A DNA stretch of 64,000 nucleotides from Saposhnikovia divaricata (taxonomy: Eukaryota > Streptophyta > Magnoliopsida > Apiales > Apiaceae): assembly GCA_036435485.1 (NCBI GenBank), contig CM071598.1, forward strand, positions 205,323,148-205,387,147, read 5' to 3'. Numbering within the stretch: the stretch's first letter is position 1; each line of letters opens with the position of its first letter. The position numbers and the translations under genes were made by a program. Positions 23,156-36,616 of this stretch are shown here, piece by piece. The notes under the pieces are model-generated. The model had not been told where the DNA came from. It saw nothing but the letters and a program-made list of their open reading frames with translations, and did no database searches.

Positions 23156-23581
23156 AATATATATTGTTAGCATCATAACTTTTATTGTTATATTTATGAA
23201 ACTTAACACTATTATTTTACTTATTTCTATATATTTCCAAAACAATCTCTTTCAAACCTTTTATAGGTAATTTGAGGAATTTGAATCATTTGATATTTTT
23301 GGTTAGAAGAACGATTCCGTTTCGAAATTATGAAAGTACTTTCGTTTGTGGGAGTGATAAATCCACGTCACTCTTGAGGAACTTAAAAGTCACTCTTGAG
23401 GAACTTAAAATATTTTCTGCATGTATTTAAAGCAATTATATTTAGGGCCAAGAGCTTTGTTCTTGAAGATTACAGTTTAATACAGTAATTAGAAGGGTAA
23501 TAATCGTTCATCATGTCGACCAAAAATATATCCTTATACATATGTAGTTGTCGACCAAAATTATATCCTCCATATATAGTG

Positions 23582-23799
23582 CCTATTTGGCGAAACTTTT
23601 TTTGAGGACTTATGAACTTATTATCGGGTAAAAAATTTATATTTGGATAAATTTTTTTTTATATAACTATCTAATGTATGTTTGAAATTCAATAAGTTGC
23701 AAAAAAAAGTTGAAAAAAAAGTTAGAAAGTTAGGATTCTTAACTTTCAACTTAAAATAAGTTGGCTTATTCTGGAAAATAAGTTTTCCCAAACACCCCC
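23582..23799 (-). mobile_element. MITE with CCAAACACCC end; second copy
   Basis: The reverse complement (GGGGTGTTTGGGAAAACTT ...) follows 13087-13306 along its length, including ACCCGATAATAAGT, so both are one family in opposite orientation. ATAGTG occurs on both sides (23576-23581 and 23800-23805) and could be part of a target duplication. The open frame 23746-23931 is not a gene. Confidence 0.6.
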
Positions 23800-24157
23800 A
23801 TAGTGTTTTGGTCCCGTAATTTTAATTCTTATTATTTTGGTTCTTGTAATTTGGTCCCCGTCAAAATAATTTAAACTATCGAATTTAATATATGTTAAAA
23901 AAATTAAAAAGGCATTGATAATCTTATTCACAATAAAAAACCTTACACTTTTTCGTATTTTAATATAAATACATTTTTTCAGTTTACATATTAAAATATT
24001 AAATATTTTTTTATGTTATATCCAACGACTTTCATCTACATTTTTTTTAAGATCTAGCCCTTCTTATTTATTTTATTGTACTAGGACCAGACTACTGACT
24101 ACCAAATTTTTGGACAATCCCTTTACGCTTACTAGATTAAAAACGTGCAATGCATGG

Positions 24158-24165
<8 letters not shown>

Positions 24166-24199
<34 letters not shown>
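24166..24199. repeat. (TA)17 microsatellite
   Basis: An uninterrupted TA dinucleotide run of 34 bases. It lies next to the hairpin end of R1; the opposed copy R4 also has a long TA run near its end. Confidence 0.95.
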
Positions 24200-24204
<5 letters not shown>

Positions 24205-24249
24205 TTTTCTTAATATTCACAATTTATTATTTTTTAAACATTATTAATA

Positions 24250-24641
24250 CTAGCTTATAGCCCGTGCAAAGCACAGGTTACTTTTAAATACTTTTAAAAT
24301 TATATGATTAAATAAAAAAGAGTATAATAATTTATTATGGATATAATTTAACTTTGTAATTAATTAATAAAATTATTAGTAATAATAATAGTTATTTAAT
24401 AAATGATATGTATTGATTAGAACTAATAATATAAAATTTTAATGTAAATTTGTTTTTGACGGGATTCGAACCTTGGATCTTAGAAGAGGGATTTAAATAT
24501 AGAATATTCCTTATTATTAGATCTAACGGCTACCATCTATTTACTAAATATCTAACGGTCACTATTCTTTTAGATGGTTAAACCAAGTTGAACCAAACAA
24601 CCAAATTATACACATGTTTGCTTATTATATAATAGTATAGA
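24250..24641 (-). mobile_element. Small non-autonomous Helitron
   Basis: On the minus strand it begins TCTATACTATTATATAATAA after an A and ends ...TATAAGCTAG before a T, with the hairpin CCTGTGC-ttt-GCACGGG just inside the end. The body contains AAGGTTCGAATCCC, shared with the plus-strand Helitron at 3473-4461. At 392 bp it is a deletion derivative of the same family. It sits inside R1. Confidence 0.75.
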
Positions 24642-26171
24642 TTTTTTATTCTAACAATATAAATATTTACTTTTATATGTTGGGCAAAAGGTTTAGGACT
24701 AAAAAAAATCATATACCTATTAAAAAAATTATAATACTCCTTTTTAATAAAAAAAAATCAAAGTGGAGTTAAGGTAAATAAAAAATTGATATTAATTAAG
24801 TTTTAGACGCTCATTTTACTCTTTGACTATATATTGAGTTCTAAAAATCATATTTGAAATATTTTATAGCTTCCGTAAAACTTGTAAAATAATTTTTAAT
24901 TTAGTGACGGTTTAACATAATTAAATATTGGAATTATATTGAAATTGAAGAGAAAAGAAATATTGGAATTTTCACATTAGTAATTCTATTCAGTTTGGGA
25001 AATTTCCTTATACTCGGTTTACTTTAATAATATTTACTTTTTAGTATTTGAATATAATTCTAATTGAAATACTATTTTTAATATTCGATCTAACGATTAT
25101 CTTTCTATATTAAGATCTAACGATCCATATCGTGAAAATGCAAATCTAAAGGGGGGTGAACAGGTGTATATGACTAACTAAGATCGTTTTTAATATTTAC
25201 TAGAAATGCCTTACTCAGTTCAATTTATGTAGACACAAATGGCACACTGATTAATATGTAACTAAATGCAATGCAGTAAGTAAGGTGCAGAAATATAAAG
25301 AACACAATAGACGTTTAACCAGGTTCGGTCCCTAATCCCCTATGGTATAGTTACTGGTCCTTTACCAACCTGGTAAGAGAATATATTATTGATCAAAATA
25401 ACAATGATTAAAAGATACAATAATGTATCACCCTTCTTCCCAACTGCTTATAAATGGCTTGCTGAACACCTGTTTCAGAAACCTGCTACCTATGCTATAC
25501 TTCCCAAGTATACTTTTCTAGCAACGTTCACCAAACCTTGTTCCCTAGCCAATATGTCCAACAACTAATACTTACAAATCAAACAATACAAATCAAGAGA
25601 TGAATACAACTAAAAAATTACGGACTCTTTAAGATATAGCACGTATATGATATATTAAGAGCTCGAGAGAATCGTAAAGGATACAGCAATGAAAAGTACT
25701 AAGTTGAAGGTGTTCTTTGTGTGGTTGAATAGATAAAAACGAATTGAATACAAGAACAGGTTTATAAAGCTTCACAACCAACGTTCGAAAATCAATAAAT
25801 CAGTTACCAACGTCTAAAATCCAATTCTAACGTTCAATTGGTTGGAGAGATTTTTGCAACGTTCTTGTGTCCGTTAGATAGAAGGTTTGGAAGAGATAGA
25901 TCGAAGAAAAATTTAACCCTTCCATTTGTATGTATAGAATGCGTATAAGAGGTTTTGTATAAAGAAATCTTTTAAAAATGGCAAACTTCTATAATTTATG
26001 AAAGTGATATATAAAAAGATTTGACAAAAATTTGAGCTCCATAGTATATTATGTACGTATTAAATCATAAAGAGCCCTCACAAAGTGTGTAACTGAATTT
26101 CCTGAAATAAATCCATGAATATCGAACTTGATTTTCTTCTGGAAAACTGGACAGTTGTAGTTGGCTTGATG

Positions 26172-29100
26172 TGTAATAACCGCAAATTTTCGATTAATAT
26201 TTTCTACTCGTTATCTAAATTTATTTAAGGTCGATGCGTTAATATATTTAATTAACGTATTTTTGGTTAGAATTTTAAAATTTTATATTCATATGTAAAT
26301 AAATATTTATTATATCTATTTATTTATATTTATTAGGCATTTATTAAAATTAGAAAATTTAGGAAAAGAGGATTTTAATTTTGGGACGGTTATTAATTTT
26401 TTTTTTATCGCAGGATTTATTTTTAGAGAACGAATTTGGGTCTCGTTATAATTATCCAGCAGGAAAAACGACGACGTTATTATTACGGTTTTAACTGTTC
26501 GAATCGTTAAATACGAAGGAGGAGACAACAAATTCTATTTTCGAAACACAACATTTCTTGCACCAAACACAAAAATATTCTATCACAAAACACAACATTT
26601 CTTTTACAATACACGAAACATTCCAGCACAATTTTTTTTGTTATGTCACCCACGTTTTGTTCCCCACGCAAAACAGAACCAACCGTGTATTTATGTAATT
26701 ACAACAACAGCTACATCATTTTTCTTTCACAAACAAACACTACTATCCTACCTATCTCTTTTAAACACCAAACCCATCTATATACATTCACAAAACAGAG
26801 CTTAATACCCACAAATATATATTTTTCTCTACTCTACAAAACCAAGTATCAATCAGGTAGCCCATTTCCTCCTCTTCTCGTTTTTGCCTCTTCTCGCTTT
26901 TTTTTTCTTTCTTTACCAGTTTATTCTTTTCGGCTCTTTCGATTCATCTTAGTTCGGGTATTGATTGGAGTCCCATTTCTGAATTGTAACGAAGGGAATG
27001 AAGAAGGGAAAGGATTGTTTTGTTGTTGTGTATGTATATATTTCGAGTAAAGCTAGTCTTGAGGTGGTTGTATGTCACTAATTTGTATGTGGATACTTCA
27101 TCTTTAGTTAGTAGTTTGATGAGTGCTGATTTTAATAGAGTATAAAGGATATATGGTGGATTGTTTAGGGGTTATTCAGGGGTTGCTCGAGGGAAAATAA
27201 GGGAGAGATCGAGGTAGAGATTATGATGCAAGAAGAAGGGCAATGAAATGATTTGTGTGTGGGTTTGGTTATATACGGAGTTGTGTGTCTGAGGCAAAGA
27301 AATGGGAAGTGTTGCGAGGCAGGGATTTTATGTATAAACTGGTCGTTCGTGTGTGAATATGGTGTACGGTGGTGTGTAAAACCCGTATATGGGTGTGCGT
27401 TTAACTGCGTGTGCGTGTGTGATTTACAGAGGTTGGTTTGTGGTGATGGGTGGGTGTAAAAGATGTATGTATTATAGTCGGTTGTGTGGAGTTGGTAGTG
27501 TTTGCGGTCGAGATGTAATCCCCTTCCCCTGTATCGTTGGTGATTCAGTCGTGTGTGGAGTTGACAGTGTTTATGTTGAACTGGGTGTGTCGTTAGTGTG
27601 TAGGGGTGTATAATCTCGTATGTGTTCATGTTGTCGCGCCTGGTTGCTGCTATGAGTATTGGGTGTTCAGAATTTGTGTGTTTGTGTATGACTGTCCAGC
27701 AGCTAGTGTGTCTATGCGAAGAGATGTATGTGTGATTGAATCGGTGCGTGTATGTGTGAGTTATCGTTGTGTGGTGTGTACAGAGGGTATGTTTGGCTTG
27801 TGGTTTGATGGGTATTCGAGTTTACGAGAGGTATATGTTGAGTTTATTTCGTGATGTGTAAGTCGAATTCAGACTTGTAGTCTTGCTGTGAAGTCGTGGA
27901 GGTTGTTTAGCTTTGGGACTTGGCTACTTGTAATGATCCTCTGACTTGGCAGCTTGTGAGGCGATGTTGGGTCGTATTTCGTATGGTAAGGCTGTCGTAA
28001 GGAGAAACCGTGAGTTTGTTTAGCAGTGTTGTGATTAGCTGTGGCGCGTGGGAGTCGTGTCTTTCCTGTCAAAACTGTTAAACGGGGTTAATAGTGAAAT
28101 ATTAATACACAGATTAATAAGGATGAGTTATTAATGAATAAAATGAAACATAGATAAGTATATATACATAATAAAACTAATAATGAGATAATTAATTAAA
28201 TAAAAGAGGTGTTGTTTTAAAATTTGTATTAATAATTGGTTTATTAAATCGTGAGAATAAAAAGAGTTTAATAATTGGACTAGTTATTAATTATTTTAAA
28301 AAGAGTTAAATTATGATTTTGGACGGAAATCGGAGAATTTATTATTGTGTCGATAAAACGAAGAATAATTAGAGTAAAAGGCGTTAATTATTTAGAAGTC
28401 GTCTAATCAGCCATTCGGATTATTTTAAGTTAGCGGATCGAACCGAATCACTTTCAGAGACTAAAATTTGGATATTAAATTAATTACGAGACGTGAGACA
28501 CGGAGTATCGTCGGAGCCGTATTTCATATTAAGTCGGATTTACGATAAATATTACGGGTTATTTTTGCGGTTCGAAAAGAGAGTTATTACCCGGGGTTTT
28601 AATTTCCGTTAAGTACGTTAGAGATTTTCGGGAAAATATTTTAGTATTCAAATAGTATATTATCGGATCTGGTATATTCCATTTTGACGTCTCGCTCACG
28701 TATTTTCTGGTTGACATTGTTAGTGCCTAATTCTCGAGCCGTAGACCGAAGTCGAGCCCACGGGTAGAGTATAAATCTTTTCTGCATTTCCCACACTTCG
28801 AGATCGAGGCGTCGTATGAAGAAAGGTAAGTTACCTCCATGGAATTGCTTGGACAAGGTGCGAAGGAGTTATTCACGGTTTTCTGCTTTATGCTCAGGAC
28901 CAGAGGCAAGTTTATCTATTATGCATACTCTATCGTTCAGAGTATTCGTATTTTGAAATATATGAAATGTGCGAACTAGATTTAAATCCATAATTGCAAA
29001 TTATTTACTTTATGCTCTAGTGTAATATTATGCTTTCTTAAAAATGAGCAAATGCTTTATTTAACCTCGTAAATTCGCGAGAAATCGCTCAAGTCATTTA

Positions 29101-30868
29101 CCAGTTTTATAATTGCTTTCAACTTATCGCAAGCATGTGATTCTATCCCTTGTGTTACAAAAGTTTACAATTGTTCTTCACCCTATAAGAACTGTTTTAT
29201 ATTCTGTCGTGTTTATGACACAACGTATTTAGAAGTTTCATTCCGTATCAGGTCGTTCTTATTATCTCAAGACGACTCCACAAGATTTATTCTGACCCGC
29301 GAACCTTTCTTGTTCAAGGTTGCTACCTTATTGTCTTGAATTGACATATTGTTTGTGTCAATACAATAAATTAGTTCCTTTTGAGATTATTGTGACGGCC
29401 TATTGTCCAGGTCGGTTTTGTACAAAGTATAGACTGGCGATCGGCCAGAAGTGAATATGAATCCAAATCAATCAATTTTATTCGGAGGAATAATCGTATA
29501 ATCCACTGGTCAACATGGGAGATGGCCCATGGGTTTCTTTCAGATCAACACGGGGAAAATGAACTCGTGGTATCGAAAGAGAATGTTTATATTTTGGCAC
29601 AAATGTTGCCAGGTTGGCTTTTCAACCACCTTTACGCTAGCAGAATGATATTGTGGTACTTGCGACATAGTAGTGATCGTGCTATGGGGTATCACGGGAG
29701 TGCGGTACTTGCGACACAGCGGTTGATCGCGCTGTGGGGTATCGTAGAGGCGGAAGACCAGTATCTCAAGCTTTTCAATTTCAACTTCTTTATTCTGAGA
29801 TAGATTGTTATTGTCTATCAGTAAGTGTTATCATCATCAAGACACATTGCCTGTAAAATCATATTTTCTTCGTTAAGAATCAAGCGTCAAATCTTTTTGA
29901 TTTGTTCTAAATTAATTCGAGATTTAGACTGTCGTTGAAGCATTTGTTGCACAGTGGCTGTCAAAAATCGAGAATGAATTGAGATCTTCTCAATTATTCA
30001 ACTCATTATTGTCAGGCCGGTTCGGCAGCTAGGTATATGGGTGCCTAGTGGACAATAGTGAGATTGTAATAGTTGCGAATTTCTTGAATGTTTGTTTAAT
30101 TGAGAATTGATGTAGCCTCGTGAATTTCTTAAATGTTGTCTCTTAGTAGCTGAAGCATCTGTTGCTCAGTTATTCAAAGTTTTTATCGGAAATCACTATA
30201 AAAATTGTTGAGATATATATAAGAATCGTTTATAAAGCTGTCGAGATGAAACTCTTGTGAATGCTGCAAACCTCTTTCCTATCGAAAAATTATCGTTATG
30301 AATATTTCGAGAATGGTATCAACCTCAAAGTTGGATTTTAAAACCTTCAAAGTTTTCCAAAAGTATTTTAGTATACTCTATTATATACTTGCTGAGCGCC
30401 TCTTTCGCTCATTCTTGCGTTTGTTTAAATCTTATTTTATAGAGTTAGATAGTGGATGCAGTTGACTTAGTTTAGCTCGAAGCAGGGCAAGTCATGGATC
30501 AAGTTGATGATCGGCTCAGAGTGATTCTGTATTTTGAGTTGTCTACCAGATGTTTAGTTAGACTGGTATGGTATTCATATTCCTGAGTATAATATTTGTT
30601 GTATTAGAATATTGTGGTTGTTGTATACCTTATGTCAAGGTGATACTAACAACATAAGATTGTATAAGAGAATTGTTGTACCAAGAGTTGTAAGCTATTA
30701 TATGCGTTTTTGGATTTCTTGTTTCCAAGTCTATAACCTGAAAAGATTCTTGGTAGTTAGGGGTCGGAGGTCATGTTTTAGTTTTAATATTGGCAGTTGA
30801 TTGTTTGGTTGTTAAGGTTTTCCGCGGTAGCGACCCATATCCCTGACCCCGGATTTGGGGGCGTTACA
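26172..30868 (+). repeat. Left (5') LTR of the LARD
   Basis: This is the full-length LTR. It contains a strongly G+T-rich stretch at about 27240-27850 and no credible gene. The apparent frames at 26643-27050, 27165-27629 and 29522-29803 recur in the right LTR only because the LTRs are duplicates. It includes 28690-29057, which the right LTR lacks. Confidence 0.88.
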
Positions 30869-32287
30869 GAATGGTATCAGAGCAAGGGTTATAGAAACTG
30901 GAAACAAGTGAGAGCGTAGGAGTATATATATAGTTATGCGAGGGTGTCTGAACTCACATAGAGTTCGGGTTGGATTATCGGATATATTCCAATGAGTAAG
31001 TCGAGATTAGGATTCAACCTTAGGATGATGGTTCCGAGCCGAGTAGAATTCCTTGCGATTGGAGATTGCGGCAGTAGAGTCTTTAAAGACTGCTATGAGT
31101 TGTTATCGATGTAGGGTATCGTGTATCTTAAGACGTTGCGAAGAGAGTTTAGAATTGATCTATCGTTCGTCAGAAGAGCCGACCGAGGATGCATCTGTGG
31201 AGAATCGCGACAATATTCTTTTTCATCTATAATTTATTTGATACTCCTTCATTGGAGGATTGTGTTAGAAGATATATTTCGTCTTCTAAGTTATATTTCT
31301 TTTAAACATTTGTATTCACCCGAATGTTGGGTTTCGATTGTGTCAGAGGCTGTCATGATACCTATTTTTCAGGTTTTTCTGAAGCCCTGATAGGTTTGTT
31401 CAAATTGAACTTCCACCTTAATTTTCCTAATGGTGGATAAACTTTATTCGTGGTACAGCACTACTTGCTCGTCATGTGCTAGTATCCTCTCCCGTTAAAT
31501 CTTTCTTTCGGGATTAACACCTTTGGAATTTGTTTAGTTTTGTCCAAGGTGTACGTTGAAAGTTTCTTGCTAAGATGCTATTTATTTGTTTAACCAGAAA
31601 TTTCTTTCCAAAACTCCTTACTCTAGCTGAGACAAACAACCCTATTATATAGGGGACACAAGGACTATCTGTCTGTGTGATAGAAGTTGGATGGGACGCC
31701 ATCACTTGTGTGTTGTGCAATACAAGAAGGCTAATTACCTTTAGTAATGTCTTAACTGAGACACGCAACGTTGAGTTTCTTGGATCATATTGATCTCTCA
31801 GTTGTCTTTTGTAACCTTTAATGGTTGCCTCAAGCTTTTTAATCATGATCACATTGTGTGACATTCAAATTGATAAGGAATCTATTTTATTCAAGGATTC
31901 CGTCATTTCAGTTGTTTTCATTATTCCTTTGTGTCTTAACGAATGGCGACATGGTGTTCGTGTTCTAGCGTTGTTGCTCGGTAAACAGTTGAATAAGGAA
32001 TAAATCGAGATCTTCCGATTGTTAGGTTCCTCGATCGACATTGTACGTTGAAAGTGGAATCATGGCTATTAGGGATTTCTCGAAATTCTTTTCACGGTTT
32101 AACCCGAAGCACTATGGATATGAAGAATTGGAGATATGTGTACCGAATCGTCTGAGTCGCGAGATAGCGAAGTTGCGGGAATTGCCGTAGGCCTTGGAAA
32201 TTTCAGTCGGAAGGAAGCGGTGCGTCTAAGAATCCCGTTCTTTCTTCTGCGGATTCCGGGGACGGAATCCTGTTAAGGAGGGAAGAC
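30869..32287 (+). other. Internal region of the LARD, non-coding
   Basis: It opens with GAATGGTATCAGAGCAAGGG (primer site for initiator tRNA-Met) and closes with the purine tract AAGGAGGGAAGAC. Short frames (31121-31390 plus, 31514-31864 minus) show no retroelement motif. Packaging or dimerisation signals would be expected here from LARD biology, but none can be identified. Confidence 0.8.
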
Positions 32288-35200
32288 TGTAATAACCGCA
32301 AATTTTCGATTAATATTTTCTACTCGTTATCTAAATTTATTTAAGGTCGATGCGTTAATATATTTAATTAACGTATTTTTGGTTAGAATTTTAAAATTTT
32401 ATATTCATATGTAAATAAATATTTATTATATCTATTTATTTATATTTATTAGGCATTTATTAAAATTAGAAAATTTAGGAAAAGAAGATTTTAATTTTGG
32501 GACGGTTATTATTTTTTTTTATCGCAGGATTTATTTTTAGAGAACGAATTTGGGTCTCGTTATAATTATCCAGCAGGAAAAACGACGACGTTATTATTAC
32601 GGTTTTAACTGTTCGAATCGTTAAATACGAAGGAGGAGACAACAAATTCTATTTTCGAAACACAACATTTCTTGCACCAAACACAAAAATATTCTATCAC
32701 AAAACACAACATTTCTTTTACAATACACGAAACATTCCAGCACAATTTTTTTTGTTATGTCACCCACGTTTTGTTCCCCACGCAAAACAGAACCAACCGT
32801 GTATTTATGTAATTACAACAACAGCTACATCATTTTTCTTTCACAAACAAACACTACTATCCTACCTATCTCTTTTAAACACCAAACCCATCTATATACA
32901 TTCACAAAACAGAGCTTAATACCCACAAATATATATTTTTCTCTACTCTACAAAACCAAGTATCAATCAGGTAGCCCATTTCCTCCTCTTCTCGTTTTTG
33001 CCTCTTCTCGCTTTTTTTTTTCTTTCTTTACCAGTTTATTCTTTTCGGCTCTTTCGATTCATCTTAGTTCGGGTATTGATTGGAGTCCCATTTCCGAATT
33101 GTAACGAAGGGAATGAAGAAGGGAAAGGATTGTTTTGTTGTTGTGTATGTATATATTTCGAGTAAAGCTAGTCTTGAGGTGGTTGTATGTCACTAATTTG
33201 TATGTGGATACTTCATCTTTAGTTAGTAGTTTGATGGGTGCTGATTTTAATAGAGTATAAAGGATATATGGTGGATTGTTTAGGGGTTATTCAGGGGTTG
33301 CTCGAGGGAAAATAAGGGAGAGATCGAGGTAGAGATTATGATGCAAGAAGAAGGGCAGTGAAATGATTTGTGTGTGGGTTTGGTTATATACGGAGTTGTG
33401 TGTCTGAGGCAAAGAAATGGGAAGTGTTGCGAGGCAGGGATTTTATGTATAAACTGGTCGTTCGTGTGTGAATATGGTGTACGGTGGTGTGTAAAACCCG
33501 TATGTGGGTGTGCGTTTAACTGCGTGTGCGTATGTGATTTACAGAGGTTGGTTTGTGGTGATGGGTGGGTGTAAAAGATGTATGTATTATAGTCGGTTGT
33601 GTGGAGTTGGTAGTGTTTGCGGTCGAGATGTAATCCCCTTCCCCTGTATCGTTGGTGATTCAGTCGTGTGTGGAGTTGACAGTGTTTATGTTGAACTGGG
33701 TGTGTCGTTAGTGTGTAGGGGTGTATAATCTCGTATGTGTTCATGTTGTCGCGCCTGGTTGCTGCTATGAGTATTGGGTGTTCAGAATTTGTGTGTTTGT
33801 GTATGACTGTCCAGCAGCTAGTGTGTCTATGCGAAGAGATGTATGTGTGATTGAATCGGTGCGTGTATGTGTGAGTTATCGTTGTGTGGGTGTGTACAGA
33901 GGGTATGTTTGGCTTGTGGTTTGATGGGTATTCGAGTTTACGAGAGGTATATGTTGAGTTTATTTCGTGATGTGTAAGTCGAATTCAGACTTGTAGTCTT
34001 GCTGTGAAGTCGTGGAGGTTGTTTAGCTTTGGGACTTGGCTACTTGTAATGATCCTCTGACTTGGCAGCTTGTGAGGCGATGTTGGGTCGTATTTCGTAT
34101 GGTAAGGTTGTCGTAAGGAGAAACCGTGAGTTTGTTTAGCAGTGTTGTGATTAGCTGTGGCGCGTGGGAGTCGTGTCTTTCCTGTCAAAACTGTTAAACG
34201 GGGTTAATAGTGAAATATTAATACACAGATTAATAAGGATGAGTTATTAATGAATAAAATGAAACATAGATAAGTATATATACATAATAAAACTAATAAT
34301 GAGATAATTAATTAAATAAAAGAGGTGTTGTTTTAAAATTTGTATTAATAATTGGTTTATTAAATCGTGAGAATAAAAAGAGTTTAATAATTGGACTAGT
34401 TATTAATTATTTTAAAAAGAGTTAAATTATGATTTTGGACGGAAATCGGAGAATTTATTATTGTGTCGATAAAACGAAGAATAATTAGAGTAAAAGGCGT
34501 TAATTATTTAGAAGTCGTCTAATCAGCCATTCGGATTATTTTAAGTTAGCGGATCGAACCGAATCACTTTCAGAGACTAAAATTTGGATATTAAATTAAT
34601 TACGAGACGTGAGACACGGAGTATCGTCGGAGCCGTATTTCATATTAAGTCGGATTTACGATAAATATTATGGGTTATTTTTGCGGTTCGAAAAGAGAGT
34701 TATTACCCGGGGTTTTAATTTCCGTTAAGTACGTTAGAGATTTTCGGGAAAATATTTTAGTATTTAAATAGAATATTATAGGATCTGGTATATTCCATTT
34801 TGACGTATTTAACCTCGTAAATTCGCGAGAAATCGCTCAAGTCATTTACCAGTTTTATAATTGCTTTCAACTTATCGCAAGCATGTGATTCTATCCCTTG
34901 TGTTACAAAAGTTTACAATTGTTCTTCACCCTATAAGAACTGTTTTATATTCTGTCGTGTTTATGACACAACGTATTTAGAAGTTTCATTCCGTATCAGG
35001 TCGTTCTTATTATCTCAAGACGACTCCACAAGATTTATTCTGACCCGCGAACCTTTCTTGTTCAAGGTTGCTACCTTATTGTCTTGAATTGACATATTGT
35101 TTGTGTCAATACAATAAATTAGTTCCTTTTGAGATTATTGTGACGGCCTATTGTCCAGGTCGGTTTTGTACAAAGTATAGACTGGCGATCGGCCAGAAGT

Positions 35201-36616
35201 GAATATGAATCCAAATCAATCAATTTTATTCGGAGGAATAATCGTATAATCCACTGGTCAACATGGGAGATGGCCCATGGGTTTCTTTCAGATCAACACG
35301 GGGAAAATGAACTCGTGGTATCGAAAGAGAATGTTTATGTTTTGGCACAAATGTTGCCAGGTTGGCTTTTCAACCACCTTTACGCTAGCAGAATGATATT
35401 GTGGTACTTGCGACATAGTAGTGATCGTGCTATGGGGTATCACGGGAGTGCGGTACTTGCGACACAGCGGTTGATCGCGCTGTGGGGTATCGTAGAGGCG
35501 GAAGACCAGTATCTCAAGCTTTTCAATTTCAACTTCTTTATTCTGAGATAGATTGTTATTGTCTATCAGTAAGTGTTATCATCATCAAGACACATTGCCT
35601 GTAAAATCATATTTTCTTCGTTAAGAATCAAGCGTCAAATCTTTTTGATTTGTTCTAAATTAATTCGAGATTTAGACTGTCGTTGAAGCATTTGTTGCAC
35701 AGTGACTGTCAAAAATCGAGAATGAATTGAGATCTTCTCAATTATTCAACTCATTATTGTCAGGCCGGTTCGGCAGCTAGGTATATGGGTGCCTAGTGGA
35801 CAATAGTGAGATTGTAATAGTTGCGAATTTCTTGAATGTTTGTTTAATTGAGAATTGATGTAGCCTCGTGAATTTCTTAAATGTTGTCTCTTAGTAGTTG
35901 AAGCATCTGTTGCTCAGTTATTCAAAGTTTTTATCGGAAATCACTATAAAAATTGTTGAGATATAAATAAGAATCGTTTATAAAGCTGTCGAGATGAAAC
36001 TCTTGTGAATGCTGCAAACCTCTTTCCTATCGAAAAATTATCGTTATGAATATTTCGAGAATGGTATCAACCTCAAAGTTGGATTTTAAAACCTTCAAAG
36101 TTTTCCAAAAGTATTTTAGTATACTCTATTATATACTTGCTGAGCGCCTCTTTCGCTCATTCTTGCGTTTGTTTAAATCTTATTTTACAGAGTTAGATAG
36201 TGGATGCAGTTGACTTAGTTTAGCTCGAAGCAGGGCAAGTCATGGATCAAGTTGATGATCGGCTCAGAGTGATTCTGTATTTTGAGTTGTCTACCAGATG
36301 TTTAGTTAGACTGGTATGGTATTCATATTCCTGAGTATAATATTTGTTGTATTAGAATATTGTGGTTGTTGTATACCTTATGTCAAGGTGATACTAACAA
36401 CATAAGATTGTATAAGAGAATTGTTGTACCAAGAGTTGTAAGCTATTATAAGCGTTTTTGGATTTCTTGTTTCCAAGTCTATAACCTGAAAAGATTCTTG
36501 GTAGTTAGGGGTCGGAGGTCATGTTTTAGTTTTAATATTGGCAGTTGATTGTTTGGTTGTTAAGGTTTTCCGCGGTAGCGACCCATATCCCTGACCCCGG
36601 ATTTGGGGGCGTTACA
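32288..36616 (+). repeat. Right (3') LTR of the LARD, ~368-bp deletion
   Basis: It is nearly identical to the left LTR except that sequence equivalent to 28690-29057 is missing; the join lies at about 34805 (TTTTGACG joined to TATTTAACC). Only scattered single-base differences are otherwise visible. Confidence 0.88.

Larger units (their letters stand above)
24132..25138 (-). mobile_element. R1: AT-rich Helitron-like repeat, interrupted
   Basis: Read on the minus strand this ends in CTAG (24132-24135) preceded by a degenerate GTGC/GCAC-type hairpin, like R2, R3 and R4. Shared blocks include TTGATATTAATTA, TTGAGTTCTAAAAAT, TTTAGTATTTGAATATAAT and AGATCTAACG. A small Helitron (24250-24641) and a (TA)17 tract lie inside. 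A solo LTR begins at 25139, and the tail of R1 (ACCAAAATTATGGATAAGAT) reappears at about 36823-36889. No coding sequence was seen. Confidence 0.55.
26172..36616 (+). mobile_element. LARD: non-coding LTR retrotransposon with giant LTRs
   Basis: LTRs of 4697 bp (26172-30868) and 4329 bp (32288-36616) begin TGTAATAACCGC and end GGGGGCGTTACA. A perfect 5-bp duplication TGATG flanks it (26167-26171 and 36617-36621). The primer site TGGTATCAGAGC follows the left LTR, and the purine tract AAGGAGGGAAGAC precedes the right LTR. The 1.4-kb internal part has no gag or pol. LTRs over 4 kb with a non-coding interior define large retrotransposon derivatives. The TGTAAT...GTTACA ends resemble Tekay/Del-type Ty3/gypsy elements, which may supply the proteins. 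Near-identity of the LTRs implies recent insertion. Confidence 0.88.

Noticed and set aside
26643..27854. Several open frames (plus 26643-27050, 27253-27459, 27389-27613; minus 27165-27629) repeated at 32757-33924
   Set aside because: They arise from biased composition of the LARD LTR. They recur only because the LTRs are duplicates, and they shift frame between the copies without any conserved domain.
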